Assembly: GCA_963818505.1 (NCBI GenBank)
Contig: CAWFSJ010000004.1
Coordinates: 1-22,177 of the forward strand
DNA length: 22,177 nt
Direction of reading: 5' to 3'
From: JADKAV01 sp963818505
Lineage (GTDB): Bacteria > Actinomycetota > Actinomycetes > S36-B12 > UBA10799
Part shown: positions 1 through 7,378 of the stretch, piece by piece
How positions within the stretch are numbered: the stretch's first letter is position 1
How the letters are laid out: each line of letters begins with the position of its first letter
The notes under the pieces: model-generated
What the model was told of the DNA's origin: nothing
The model's input: the letters and a program-made list of their open reading frames with translations, nothing else
Database searches by the model: none
Made by a program: the position numbers and the translations under genes

Positions 1-433
1 CCGGGGTGTCGATGAACTCCTCGACGCCGGAGAAGTCGATGATGTCGTCCATCATGGACTCGACCTGCTTAGGGGAGAAGCCGAGGATCGAACCGTTGAG
101 CCGGATGTTCTCCCGGCCGGTCAACTCGGGGTGGAAGCCCGCACCGAGTTCCAGGAGTGCTGACACCCGGCCGTTCACTTCCACAGATCCGGACGTGGGC
201 CGATAGACACCGGTCAGGACCTTCAGCGCCGTCGACTTGCCCGACCCGTTGTGGCCGATGATGCCGAAGGTCTGCCCTCGGGGGATCTCGAAACTGGCGT
301 TCCGCAACGCCCAGAACTCACGTGCCTTGGGCGCCCTACCCCGCACGAATCGTTCCTTGATGGAACTGCGCTTCTCCGAGTGGATGAGGAAGCGCTTCGA
401 CACGTCGACGGCGCGCACGGCGAAGTCGCTCAC
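1..433 (-). CDS. wzt: Polysaccharide ABC transporter ATP-binding protein (Wzt/TagH type), partial at window edge
   Basis: This is the nucleotide-binding subunit that powers export of a lipid-linked polysaccharide through its permease partner. About 144 N-terminal residues are visible; the gene runs off the left edge, so Walker B, the ABC signature and any C-terminal glycan-binding domain cannot be judged. The Walker A motif GHNGSGKST sits at residues 60-68. The stretch LGAGFHPELTGREN (about 96-109) is the Q-loop region typical of Wzt/TagH exporters rather than importers. The start is the GTG at 433, whose GTGA overlaps the stop of the permease gene by 4 bases, implying translational coupling. 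The pairing with a Wzm permease and an rml operon resembles the galactan export genes of mycobacteria (known for that group; the substrate here is inferred). Confidence 0.93.
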   Translation of the reverse strand, partial: MSDFAVRAVDVSKRFLIHSEKRSSIKERFVRGRAPKAREFWALRNASFEIPRGQTFGIIGHNGSGKSTALKVLTGVYRPTSGSVEVNGRVSALLELGAGFHPELTGRENIRLNGSILGFSPKQVESMMDDIIDFSGVEEFIDTP

Positions 434-1266
434 ATCTCCTCCCCGACGTCCCGGCCCCAGCGTCGGAAGACCAGCGCAGCGAGCAAGGCCATCCCGGTGG
501 CCCACGCCGCCAGGTAGGCGAACTGTCCCACACTGGGCACGACGTTCTCGTACATGAACTCGCGAAGCGTGATGATGAATTGCGCGACCGGGTTGGCCGT
601 GAGGATCGCCCGCAAGGGGATCCCGTTGAGATCCACGGGGATGAAGTCGACCGGGTAGATGATCGGGCACATGAAGAACATCAGTTGGAGGAGAACGGTC
701 GTGATCTGCCCTAGATCGCGGAAGTAGACGTTGAAGATGGCCAGGATCACGGAGACGGAGGTGCAGAAGACCACGAGGATGAGTGCCCATATGGGGAACA
801 GAAGCCACGTCCACGCGAGGTTCTTGAAGACGATCAGCAAGACCGCCAGGATTCCGAACTCGATGAGCGATTGGATGAAGATGGCCCCTGCGGCACCCAG
901 CACCGGGACGTAGGAGGGGATGTACACCTTCTGCAGCAACGGCCCGGTGGACAGAAGGCTCGGCATGCCGCCGGTGGCCGTCTGGGCGAACACCGTCCAC
1001 GCCACCAGCCCGGCGAAGAACCAGACCGCGAAATTGCCCGGCCTCCCGTTGCCGAAGTCGGGCGGCGACGCTTTGAACACGACCCCGAACACCACCGTGT
1101 AGATGATGACGGTCGCAAGCGGCACGATCAGCGACCACGCCCACCCCAGCGACGTCCCCTGGAACTTCGACTTCAGGTCGCGCTGCGTGAAGTTCCAGAT
1201 CAGATGCCGGTACTTGAGCATCGACGCCGACGTGCGAACGTTCGACGTCGAGCGTTCCAGACTCAC
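430..1266 (-). CDS. wzm: Polysaccharide ABC transporter permease (Wzm type)
   Basis: This is the membrane subunit of a glycan exporter, of the ABC-2 type. The protein is 278 residues, normal for Wzm. It has the N-terminal amphipathic RDLKSKFQGTSLGWAW element just before the first membrane span, which is typical of the family, then about six hydrophobic segments, and the conserved NVYFRDLGQ and CPIIYPVD regions. The open frame extends upstream to 1539, but that part is antisense-like overlap with rmlA. I chose the GTG at 1266 because it overlaps the rmlA stop as GTGA, the same arrangement as the next gene; a GTG one codon earlier (1269) is equally possible. It should be cotranscribed with rmlA and wzt. 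Confidence 0.93.
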   Translation of the reverse strand: MSLERSTSNVRTSASMLKYRHLIWNFTQRDLKSKFQGTSLGWAWSLIVPLATVIIYTVVFGVVFKASPPDFGNGRPGNFAVWFFAGLVAWTVFAQTATGGMPSLLSTGPLLQKVYIPSYVPVLGAAGAIFIQSLIEFGILAVLLIVFKNLAWTWLLFPIWALILVVFCTSVSVILAIFNVYFRDLGQITTVLLQLMFFMCPIIYPVDFIPVDLNGIPLRAILTANPVAQFIITLREFMYENVVPSVGQFAYLAAWATGMALLAALVFRRWGRDVGEEM

Positions 1267-2141
1267 CACGAGCGATCGCCGTCCTGCAACAGGTTCGCCA
1301 GATACTCCCCGTACCCGCTCTTGCGCAACGGCTCGGCGAGCGCCTGCAGCTGCTCGTCGTCGATCCAGCCGTTGCGCCAGGCCAACTCCTCCAGGCACCC
1401 GACCTTGGTGCCCTGCCTGCGCTCCAGCACCCGGACGTACTCGCTGGCGTCGTGCAGCGACTCGAAGGACCCGGTGTCCAGCCAGGCCGTCCCGCGCTGC
1501 AGCACGGTCACGCTCAGTCGGCCGCGCTGCAGGTACCACTCGTTGACGGCGGTGATCTCCAACTCGCCGCGGGCGCTGGGCTTGATCGACTTGGCCACGT
1601 CGACGACGTCGCCGCTGTAGAAGTACAGCCCCGGCACCGCGTAGTTGCTCTTCGGCCTGGTCGGCTTCTCCTCCAGGGAGATCGCCACGCCGTCGGCGTC
1701 GAACTCGACCACGCCGTAGTCGCGCGGGTTGGAGACCCCGTACGCGAACACATGCCCGCCGTCCACGGACGTCAACTTCCGCAACTGCGTTCCCAGCCCC
1801 GGGCCGTGGAAGATGTTGTCCCCGAGCACGAGGGCCGCCGCGTCGCCGGCCAGGAACTCCTCCCCCAGCAGGAAGGCCTGTGCCAGACCCTCCGGCGCCG
1901 GTTGCACGACATATGAGAAGGACATGCCCAGTTCCGATCCGTCACCCAGCAGGCGCTGGAAGGCCGGCTGGTCCTCCGGGGTGGTGATGATCAGGATCTC
2001 CCGCAACCCCGCGGCCATCAGCGTGCTGATCGGGTAGTGGATCATCGGCTTGTCGTAGACGGGAAGCAACTGCTTGCTCACGCCACGGGTGATGGGCCAC
2101 AGGCGCGAGCCGGTACCGCCGGCGAGCACGATTCCCTTCAC
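1263..2141 (-). CDS. rmlA: Glucose-1-phosphate thymidylyltransferase RmlA
   Basis: RmlA makes dTDP-glucose from dTTP and glucose-1-phosphate, the first step of dTDP-L-rhamnose synthesis in the cytoplasm. The 292-residue length is typical. The N-terminal nucleotide-binding motif LAGGTGSRLWP, the SKQLLPVYDKPMIHYP substrate motif and VLGDNIFHG (metal and sugar-phosphate site) are all present and intact. The start is a GTG at 2141, with a TACACT -10 box ending 7 bases upstream (2149-2154 on this strand), so the mRNA is probably leaderless. It is divergent from rmlB across a 74-base gap and is the first gene of a unit running into wzm and wzt. No frameshift is seen, in contrast to the neighbouring rmlB and rmlD. 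Confidence 0.97.
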   Translation of the reverse strand: MKGIVLAGGTGSRLWPITRGVSKQLLPVYDKPMIHYPISTLMAAGLREILIITTPEDQPAFQRLLGDGSELGMSFSYVVQPAPEGLAQAFLLGEEFLAGDAAALVLGDNIFHGPGLGTQLRKLTSVDGGHVFAYGVSNPRDYGVVEFDADGVAISLEEKPTRPKSNYAVPGLYFYSGDVVDVAKSIKPSARGELEITAVNEWYLQRGRLSVTVLQRGTAWLDTGSFESLHDASEYVRVLERRQGTKVGCLEELAWRNGWIDDEQLQALAEPLRKSGYGEYLANLLQDGDRSW

Positions 2142-2148
2142 GCCGTCG

Positions 2149-2154
2149 AGTGTA
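2149..2154 (-). promoter_or_regulatory. -10 box of rmlA (leaderless type)
   Basis: TACACT on the minus strand matches the actinobacterial TANNNT -10 consensus. It lies 7 bases before the GTG of rmlA, placing the expected transcription start on or next to the start codon. No convincing -35 box was recognised. Confidence 0.55.
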
Positions 2155-2185
2155 TGGGGGACGCGGCCGATCCCAGCGCACCGAC

Positions 2186-2209
2186 TACCGTGGAGGGGAC
2201 AGTGAGGAG
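2186..2209 (+). promoter_or_regulatory. Putative -10 box and ribosome binding site of rmlB
   Basis: TACCGT (2186-2191) fits TANNNT and would start transcription near 2198. The short leader contains GAGGAG (2204-2209), a good Shine-Dalgarno sequence 6 bases before the GTG start at 2216. Unlike rmlA, this gene would therefore have a short 5' leader. The assignment is by pattern only. Confidence 0.4.
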
Positions 2210-2215
2210 TAGTAC

Positions 2216-3197
2216 GTGAAGTTACTCGTGACCGGAGCGGCCGGCTTCATCGGCTCGAACTTCGTGCGCCGCCTGCTGAGCGGGGACTACCCGAACCATA
2301 CCGAGACGTTCGGTGACGGTGCTGGACAAGCTCACGTACGCCGGCGTGCGCGCCAACCTCGACCCGGTCGCCGACAGCGAGCGCTACACGCTTCGTCGAA
2401 GGGGACATCTGCGACGGCGACCTGCTGGCCGACCTCGTCCCCGGCCACGACGCGATCGTGCACTTCGCCGCCGAGTCGCACGTGGACCGCTCCATCACCG
2501 GTGCCTCGGACTTCGTGCTCACCAACGTGCTGGGCACGCAGAAGCTGCTGCAGGCGGCGCTCGACGCGCGGCGTGGGCCGGTTCGTGCACGTCTCGACCG
2601 ACGAGGTCTACGGATCGATCGACGAGGGCTCGTGGCCCGAGGACCACCCGCTGGCGCCCAACTCCCCGTACTCGGCGTCGAAGGCCAGCTCCGACCTGCT
2701 CGCCCGCTCCTACCACCGGACCTTCGGCCTGGACGTGGTCATCACCCGCTGCTCGAACAACTACGGCCCGTACCAGTTCCCCGAGAAGGTCATCCCGCTG
2801 TTCGTCACGAACCTCATGGACGGCCAGCAGGTGCCGCTCTACGGCGACGGACTCAACGTGCGCGACTGGCTGCACGTCGACGACCACTGCCGGGGCATCC
2901 AACTCGTGCTCGACGGCGGGCGCGCCGGTGAGATCTACAACATCGGCGGTGGCACCGAACTGACCAACAAGGAACTCACCTACCGGCTGCTGGCCGCGAT
3001 GGGCGCCGGCGAGGAGATGATCCGCCCGGTCGAGGACCGCAAGGGCCACGACCGCCGCTACTCGGTGGACATCAGCAAGATCTCCGCGGAACTCGGCTAC
3101 AAGCCCGAGGTGGACTTCGACACCGGGCTGGCCCAGACGATCGCAGTGGTACCGGGACAACGAGGCCTGGTGGCGGCCGCTGAAGGGCGACGCGTGA
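2216..3197 (+). pseudogene. rmlB: dTDP-glucose 4,6-dehydratase RmlB, interrupted by four +1 frameshifts
   Basis: RmlB converts dTDP-glucose to dTDP-4-keto-6-deoxyglucose using bound NAD. All family motifs can be read, but across several frames: the Rossmann motif TGAAGFIGSNF, LDKLTYAG, HFAAESHVDRS, the catalytic STDEVYGS and YSASKAS, NNYGPYQFPEK, and the C-terminal GHDRRYSVD. One extra base is needed at about 2312, 2391, 2569 and 3146; removing each restores a continuous enzyme of about 325 residues ending at TGA 3195-3197, the normal length. The start is GTG 2216 with GAGGAG upstream. Because every side of each break is well conserved, I think the gene is intact in the organism and the breaks are sequence errors; real decay is the alternative. 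Its stop overlaps the rmlD start. Confidence 0.92.
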
Positions 3198-4057
3198 CCT
3201 GGCTCGTCATCGGGTCCCGCGGCCAGTTGGGGACCGACCTCATGGACCTGCTGGGGGACCGGGCGGTCGGGCTGGACGTCCCCGACATCGACATCACCGA
3301 CATCGACTCGGTGGCGGACGCGGTGAACCGGATCGCTCCTGAGGTGGTGGTCAACTGCGCCGCCTACACCGCAGTGGATGCGGCCGAGACCGACGAGGCA
3401 GCCGCGGAGGCGGTCAACGGGACGGGCGCCGCGAACGTCGCGCGGCCAGTGCGGGCGGCCCGACTGCTCCACGTGTCCACCGACTACGTCTTCGACGGCA
3501 CCGCCACCGAGCCCGTACCCCGAGGACGCCGTGCCCGCTCCCCGCTCGGCCTACGGGCGCACCAAACTGCACGGGGAGCAGGCGGTACTGCAGCACCCGG
3601 GCGCCTACGTCGTGCGCACCGCCTGGCTGTACGGCGCGGCCGGGAACAACTTCGTGAAGACCATGCTGGGGCTGGAGTGCACCAGCAGAGACGCTCAGCG
3701 GTGGTCGACGACCAGGTCGGCCAGCCCACGTGGAGCCGGGATCTGGCCGGCTCAGACTGATCCGTCTCGGGGACTCCGCGGCACGAACCCGGCGTCTACC
3801 ACGGCACGAACTCCGGGCAGACCAGTTGGTTCGGGTTCACCCGCACGATCTTCGAGCTGATCGGCGCCGACCCGCAGCGGGTCCTGCCCACGACCACCGA
3901 CCAGTTCCCGCGTCCGGCGCCGCGGCCGGCCTACAGCGTGCTGGGTCACGATCGCTGGGCCCAGCAGGGTCTGCCGGAGATGCGCCCCTGGGACGAGGCG
4001 CTGGCCGAGGCGCTGCCGCTGCTGACTGCGGCGATGAACACCGGCACCACAGCCTGA
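3194..4057 (+). pseudogene. rmlD: dTDP-4-dehydrorhamnose reductase RmlD, interrupted by several indels
   Basis: RmlD reduces dTDP-4-keto-L-rhamnose to dTDP-L-rhamnose with NAD(P)H. The start is GTG 3194, overlapping the rmlB stop as GTGA. The cofactor motif GSRGQLGTDL, NCAAYTAVDAAE, STDYVFDG, the catalytic YGRTK and RTAWLYG, DDQVGQPTWSRDLA, and the C-terminal RPAYSVL are all readable, but the frame changes at about 3515 (+1), 3693-3701 (net -1), 3749-3756 (net +2, probably two extra bases) and 3787 (+1). The corrected protein is about 286 residues, the usual size. As with rmlB, sequence error is the likelier explanation, since conserved sequence resumes exactly after each break. The gene ends 13 bases before the acetyltransferase gene and belongs to the same operon. 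Confidence 0.9.
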
Positions 4058-4070
4058 CGAGGGGATTCCC

Positions 4071-4655
4071 ATGCAGATCATCAACGACGTGGACCCCGGG
4101 GCCGCGATCGGCCAGGGCACGAAGGTCTGGCACTACGCCCAGATCCGCGAGGGTGCTGTGCTGGGCAGGGACTGCGTGATCGGCCGGGGCGCCTACGTCG
4201 GTCCCGGCGTGCGCATCGGTGACAACTGCAAGATCCAGAACTACGCCCTGGTCTACGACCCCGCCGTCATCGAGGACGGCGTCTTCATCGGCCCCGCCGT
4301 GGTACTCACCAATGACCGCTACCCGCGGGCGGTGTCCCCGGACGGTGCTCTGCGCGGCGCAGACGACTGGGACCCGGTCGGGGTCACGATCCACCACGGT
4401 GCGTCGATCGGCGCCCGCAGCGTGTGCGTCGCGCCCGTGACCATCGGGGCGTGGGCGCTGGTGGCGGCCGGGTCCACGGTGATCCGAGACGTGCCTGCCT
4501 TCGCGCTGGTCGCCGGTTCTCCCGCCAAGCAGGTCGGCTGGGTCGGCAAGCACGGCGTTCCCCTGCAGGATCTGCGAGACGGCCTCTGGCGGTGCCCGGC
4601 GTCAGGGGGCCGATTCCGGGAGATCGATGGCGTATTGGTGGAGGAGGACGCATGA
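4071..4655 (+). CDS. Left-handed beta-helix N-acetyltransferase, WbpD/WlbB-like
   Basis: This 194-residue hexapeptide-repeat enzyme probably transfers an acetyl group from acetyl-CoA to the 3-amino group of a UDP-2-acetamido-3-amino sugar (or uronic acid). The repeat signature is seen throughout (GAVLGRDCVIGRGAYVGPGVRIGDN type turns, then VTIHHGASIGARSV, VTIGAWALVAAGSTV), and the family marks KVWHYAQI, CKIQNYALVYDPAVIEDGVFIGP and LTNDRYPR match WbpD-type proteins. The ATG at 4071 has a GAGGGGA ribosome site. Its stop overlaps the aminotransferase start as ATGA. The following aminotransferase and dehydrogenase complete a three-enzyme 3-amino-sugar route. A dTDP-sugar acetyltransferase of the FdtC/QdtC kind is the alternative. 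Confidence 0.85.
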   Translation: MQIINDVDPGAAIGQGTKVWHYAQIREGAVLGRDCVIGRGAYVGPGVRIGDNCKIQNYALVYDPAVIEDGVFIGPAVVLTNDRYPRAVSPDGALRGADDWDPVGVTIHHGASIGARSVCVAPVTIGAWALVAAGSTVIRDVPAFALVAGSPAKQVGWVGKHGVPLQDLRDGLWRCPASGGRFREIDGVLVEEDA

Positions 4656-5728
4656 TTCCGGCAGCCCGACCACTGGTCGGTGAGGACGAGCGCAGGGCGG
4701 TGGATGCGGTGCTCGCCTCCGGGGGCCTGGCGCAGGGACCGCAGGTCGCCGCCTTCGAGGAGGAGTTCGGGCGCCTGGTCGACGGCGTGCACTGCGTCGC
4801 CGTGAACTCCGGGACCTCCGCCCTGCACATGGCGCTACTCGCACTCGGCATCGGACAAGGTGACGAGGTGCTCGTGCCGAGTTTCACCTTCGCCGCGACG
4901 GCCAACGCCGTCCGGCTCGCAGGGGCGACGCCGGTGTTCGTCGACATCGACGAGCGGACGTTCTGCATGGACCCGGCATCGGCCGACGCCGCCGTGACCG
5001 AGCGCACCCGCGCGATCATGCCGGTCCACCTGTACGGCCACCCCGCGGACATGGACCAGTTGGCGGCGCTTGCCACCTCCCGGAACCTGCTGGTGCTCGA
5101 AGACGCAGCACAGGCACACGCCGCACAGTGGCAGGGCCGTCCCGTCGGGGCCCTGGGCGACGCCGCCGCCTTCAGCTTCTACCCGACGAAGAACATGACA
5201 TCCGGCGAAGGTGGGATGGTCACGACCGCCTCGGCACAGGTGGCCCGGACCGTCCGACTGCTGCGCAACCAGGGGATGGAGAAGCGGTACCACAACGAGA
5301 TCGTGGGCTTCAACACCCGCATGTCGGACGTGCACGCCGCGATCGGCCGGGTGCAACTGCAGAAACTGCCCGCCTGGACCACGCAGCGGCAGGAGAACGC
5401 GGCCTTCCTGACCGAGCACCTGCGCGGTGTCGTCACGCCTTACGTGGACCCGCGGGCCCACCACGTCTACCACCAGTACACGATCCGGGTACCGGGACAC
5501 GACCGCGACGCATTCGTCGAGCAACTCGCGGCGCGAGGCGTGGGCAGCGGTGTCTACTACCCCGTCCCGGTACATGCTCTGCCGTCCTTCGGCCTGGAAC
5601 TCGACCTTCCGGTCACGACCCGCGTTGCCGCGGAAGTCATCTCCCTGCCGGTGCACCCGGCGCTCACCGCGCAGGATCTGGAGACGATCGTGACGGCCGT
5701 GAACGATGTGGCGAAGGCGGGGGTGTGA
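4652..5728 (+). CDS. DegT/DnrJ/EryC1 sugar-nucleotide aminotransferase, WbpE-like
   Basis: This PLP-dependent enzyme of 358 residues should transaminate a 3-keto sugar nucleotide made by the adjacent dehydrogenase, giving the 3-amino sugar that the preceding acetyltransferase then acetylates. Motifs seen are NSGTSALHMAL near the N-terminus, GDEVLVPSFTFAATANAV, LEDAAQAHAA (PLP ring binding), and SFYPTKNM with the Schiff-base lysine at residue 180, followed by GEGGMV and RNQGM. These fit the WbpE/GnnB-like branch of the family. The open frame begins at 4424, but ATG 4652 is chosen because it sits in an ATGA overlap with the upstream gene, follows GGAGGA, and starts directly at the family's usual MIPxARP region. 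Confidence 0.9.
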   Translation: MIPAARPLVGEDERRAVDAVLASGGLAQGPQVAAFEEEFGRLVDGVHCVAVNSGTSALHMALLALGIGQGDEVLVPSFTFAATANAVRLAGATPVFVDIDERTFCMDPASADAAVTERTRAIMPVHLYGHPADMDQLAALATSRNLLVLEDAAQAHAAQWQGRPVGALGDAAAFSFYPTKNMTSGEGGMVTTASAQVARTVRLLRNQGMEKRYHNEIVGFNTRMSDVHAAIGRVQLQKLPAWTTQRQENAAFLTEHLRGVVTPYVDPRAHHVYHQYTIRVPGHDRDAFVEQLAARGVGSGVYYPVPVHALPSFGLELDLPVTTRVAAEVISLPVHPALTAQDLETIVTAVNDVAKAGV

Positions 5729-5729
5729 G

Positions 5730-6734
5730 ATGTTGCGTGCGGGACTGATCGGACTCGGATCGATGGGCGTCAACCACGCCCGGGTCCTGTCGTTGTTGTC
5801 CGACGTGCAGTTCGTGGCTGTCGTCGATCCCGTGGGGGAGAGCGGGCCCCGCAGTCAGGGTCGGCCCGTGCTGCCCGATGTGGATGCCCTGCTGGACCTG
5901 GACGTGGACTACGTCGTCGTGGCCACCCCGACGGTGACGCACCTGCCGCTGGGGCTTCGCCTCGCCCAGGCAGGCGTGCACGCACTCATCGAGAAACCGC
6001 TGACGCTTGACGCCGACGAGGCGGGCGAACTGACACAAGCCTTCGAACAGCGCGGGCTGATCGGTGCAGTGGGCCATATCGAGCGCTACAACCCCGCCCT
6101 GCAGCAAGCGCGGGACCGGATCGAGAGCGGTCAGCTCGGGGAGATCCACCAAGTGGCCACCCGTCGCCAGGGCCCGTTCCCGGCCCGGATCGGCGACGTC
6201 GGCGTCATCCTCGATCTCGCCACGCACGACATCGACCTCACGGCGTGGGTCTCCCGCAGCGAGTACACCACGGTATCGGCGCGGACGGCCCACCGCAGCG
6301 GCCGGCAGCACGAGGATCTCGTGGCGATCACCGGCACGCTGGCCAACGGCACGGTCACCAACCATCTCATCAACTGGCTGTCCCCCATGAAGGAACGGGT
6401 CACAGTCATCACCGGCGAGCGCGGCGCACTCGTCGCGGACACGCTGACAGCGGACCTGACCTTCTTCGAGAACGGGGTCGTTCCCCTCGGCTGGCCCGTC
6501 CTGGAGAGTTTCCGCGGGGTCAGCGAGGGCAACATGACGCGGTACGCCTTCCCGAAGCCGGAGCCGCTGGCCGTCGAGCACGAGCGGTTCCGCGACGCCG
6601 TCCTGGGCAAGGGCGCAGACTTCATCCCGTTCGCAGCAGGCGCCCGTACCGTGGCCGTCGCGCAAGCGGTTCTGGACTCCTCCCGAACCGGGCAGACCAC
6701 AGGGTGCGGGCCTCAGGCCAGCGACGCCACGTAG
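5730..6734 (+). CDS. Gfo/Idh/MocA family oxidoreductase, UDP-sugar 3-dehydrogenase-like
   Basis: This NAD(P)-dependent enzyme of 334 residues probably oxidises C3 of a UDP-N-acetyl sugar. It has the N-terminal Rossmann motif GLIGLGSMGVNHARVL (residues 5-20), the EKP motif at 88-90, and GHIERYNP and ATHDIDL in the catalytic domain. The GH-ERYNP signature resembles UDP-GlcNAc 3-dehydrogenases (GnnA and archaeal relatives) as much as WbpB, so the substrate could be UDP-GlcNAc or UDP-GlcNAcA; no UDP-GlcNAc 6-dehydrogenase is in this window. The ATG at 5730 follows the aminotransferase stop by one base. The 3' end overlaps rmlC convergently by 22 bases (6713-6734), so the two transcripts collide. 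Confidence 0.85.
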   Translation: MLRAGLIGLGSMGVNHARVLSLLSDVQFVAVVDPVGESGPRSQGRPVLPDVDALLDLDVDYVVVATPTVTHLPLGLRLAQAGVHALIEKPLTLDADEAGELTQAFEQRGLIGAVGHIERYNPALQQARDRIESGQLGEIHQVATRRQGPFPARIGDVGVILDLATHDIDLTAWVSRSEYTTVSARTAHRSGRQHEDLVAITGTLANGTVTNHLINWLSPMKERVTVITGERGALVADTLTADLTFFENGVVPLGWPVLESFRGVSEGNMTRYAFPKPEPLAVEHERFRDAVLGKGADFIPFAAGARTVAVAQAVLDSSRTGQTTGCGPQASDAT

Positions 6735-7312
6735 TTCCGGCAGGCCACGTAGTCCGGAAGCAGTCCCGCAGCTTTCGCCTCCTGCAGGCTGGGTGCCGCA
6801 GCGTCCTTGGCCGACAGCGACGCCTGCTCCCTGCTGAGCCCCCAGTCGATCGCGAGGTCCGGGTCGAACGGATACACCTCGTGCTCGCCAGTCGGGTTGT
6901 AGGTGGTACTGCACAGGTAGACGACCGTCGAGTTGTCCGCCAGCGCGACGAAACCGTGGCCGAGGCCCTCGGACAGGTAGACCGCCTGCCTGGACCCGGT
7001 GTTCAGCTCCACCCCGGCCCATTGCCCGAACGTGGGTGAACCCACCCTTACGTCCACGATCACGTCGAGTACCCGGCCGGACAGGCACGTCACGTACTTG
7101 GCCTGGCCAGGGGGCACATCCGCGAAATGTATACCCCGCAAGGTGCCGGCGGACGACACCGAGCAGTTGGCCTGGGCCAGGCTCAGCGGGTGACCCACCG
7201 CCTCGGTGAACGCCGGGGCCTTGAACCACTCGAAGAACAGCCCCCTGGCATCACCGTGCTGTTGCGGGGTGATGACGAAGGCGCCTTCGATGGGCAGTTG
7301 CTCGATCTGCAT
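6713..7312 (-). CDS. rmlC: dTDP-4-dehydrorhamnose 3,5-epimerase RmlC
   Basis: RmlC epimerises C3 and C5 of dTDP-4-keto-6-deoxyglucose, the third step to dTDP-L-rhamnose. The cupin protein is 199 residues. Catalytic positions known from the mycobacterial enzyme, His62, Lys72 and Tyr132, are matched at the same numbers here (LRGIH, QAKYV, VYLCST). HGDARGLFFEWF and EGLGHGFVAL are also diagnostic. The longer open frame starts at 7408, but ATG 7312 with AAGGGAG 3 bases upstream gives the normal N-terminus. With rmlA, rmlB and rmlD it completes the rhamnose pathway, though it is alone on the opposite strand, downstream of the amino-sugar genes. It is divergent from the GT2 gene at 7379. Confidence 0.96.
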   Translation of the reverse strand: MQIEQLPIEGAFVITPQQHGDARGLFFEWFKAPAFTEAVGHPLSLAQANCSVSSAGTLRGIHFADVPPGQAKYVTCLSGRVLDVIVDVRVGSPTFGQWAGVELNTGSRQAVYLSEGLGHGFVALADNSTVVYLCSTTYNPTGEHEVYPFDPDLAIDWGLSREQASLSAKDAAAPSLQEAKAAGLLPDYVACRNYVASLA

Positions 7313-7366
7313 GACTCCCTTGTACCAGCCGGCGCTCGACTGGCCGGACCGTGGAGCCGCCATCGC

Positions 7367-7372
7367 TAGGCT
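7367..7372 (+). promoter_or_regulatory. -10 box of the GT2 gene at 7379 (leaderless type)
   Basis: TAGGCT matches TANNNT and is followed by exactly 6 bases and the GTG start codon at 7379, the spacing expected when transcription begins on the start codon. There is no Shine-Dalgarno sequence, which supports a leaderless mRNA. Confidence 0.6.
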
Positions 7373-7378
7373 GCTCCC

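Noticed and set aside
2202..2219. Five-codon frame ending in the GTGA of rmlB
   Set aside because: It lies inside a normal ribosome-site leader (GAGGAG) and does not begin at the predicted transcription start; likely chance.
2312..3787. Programmed ribosomal frameshifting in rmlB/rmlD
   Set aside because: Eight or so shifts without slippery heptamers, in housekeeping-type enzymes that need no frameshifting elsewhere, argue for sequence error.
5664..7229. 521-codon minus-strand open frame
   Set aside because: It is antisense to the dehydrogenase gene and overlaps rmlC out of frame; its composition is low-complexity Arg/Gly/Val and shows no domain.
6713..7312. Assignment as a 3,4-ketoisomerase (FdtA/QdtA) because of the nearby aminotransferase and acetyltransferase
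   Set aside because: The RmlC catalytic residues His62, Lys72 and Tyr132 and the HGDARG motif are all present.
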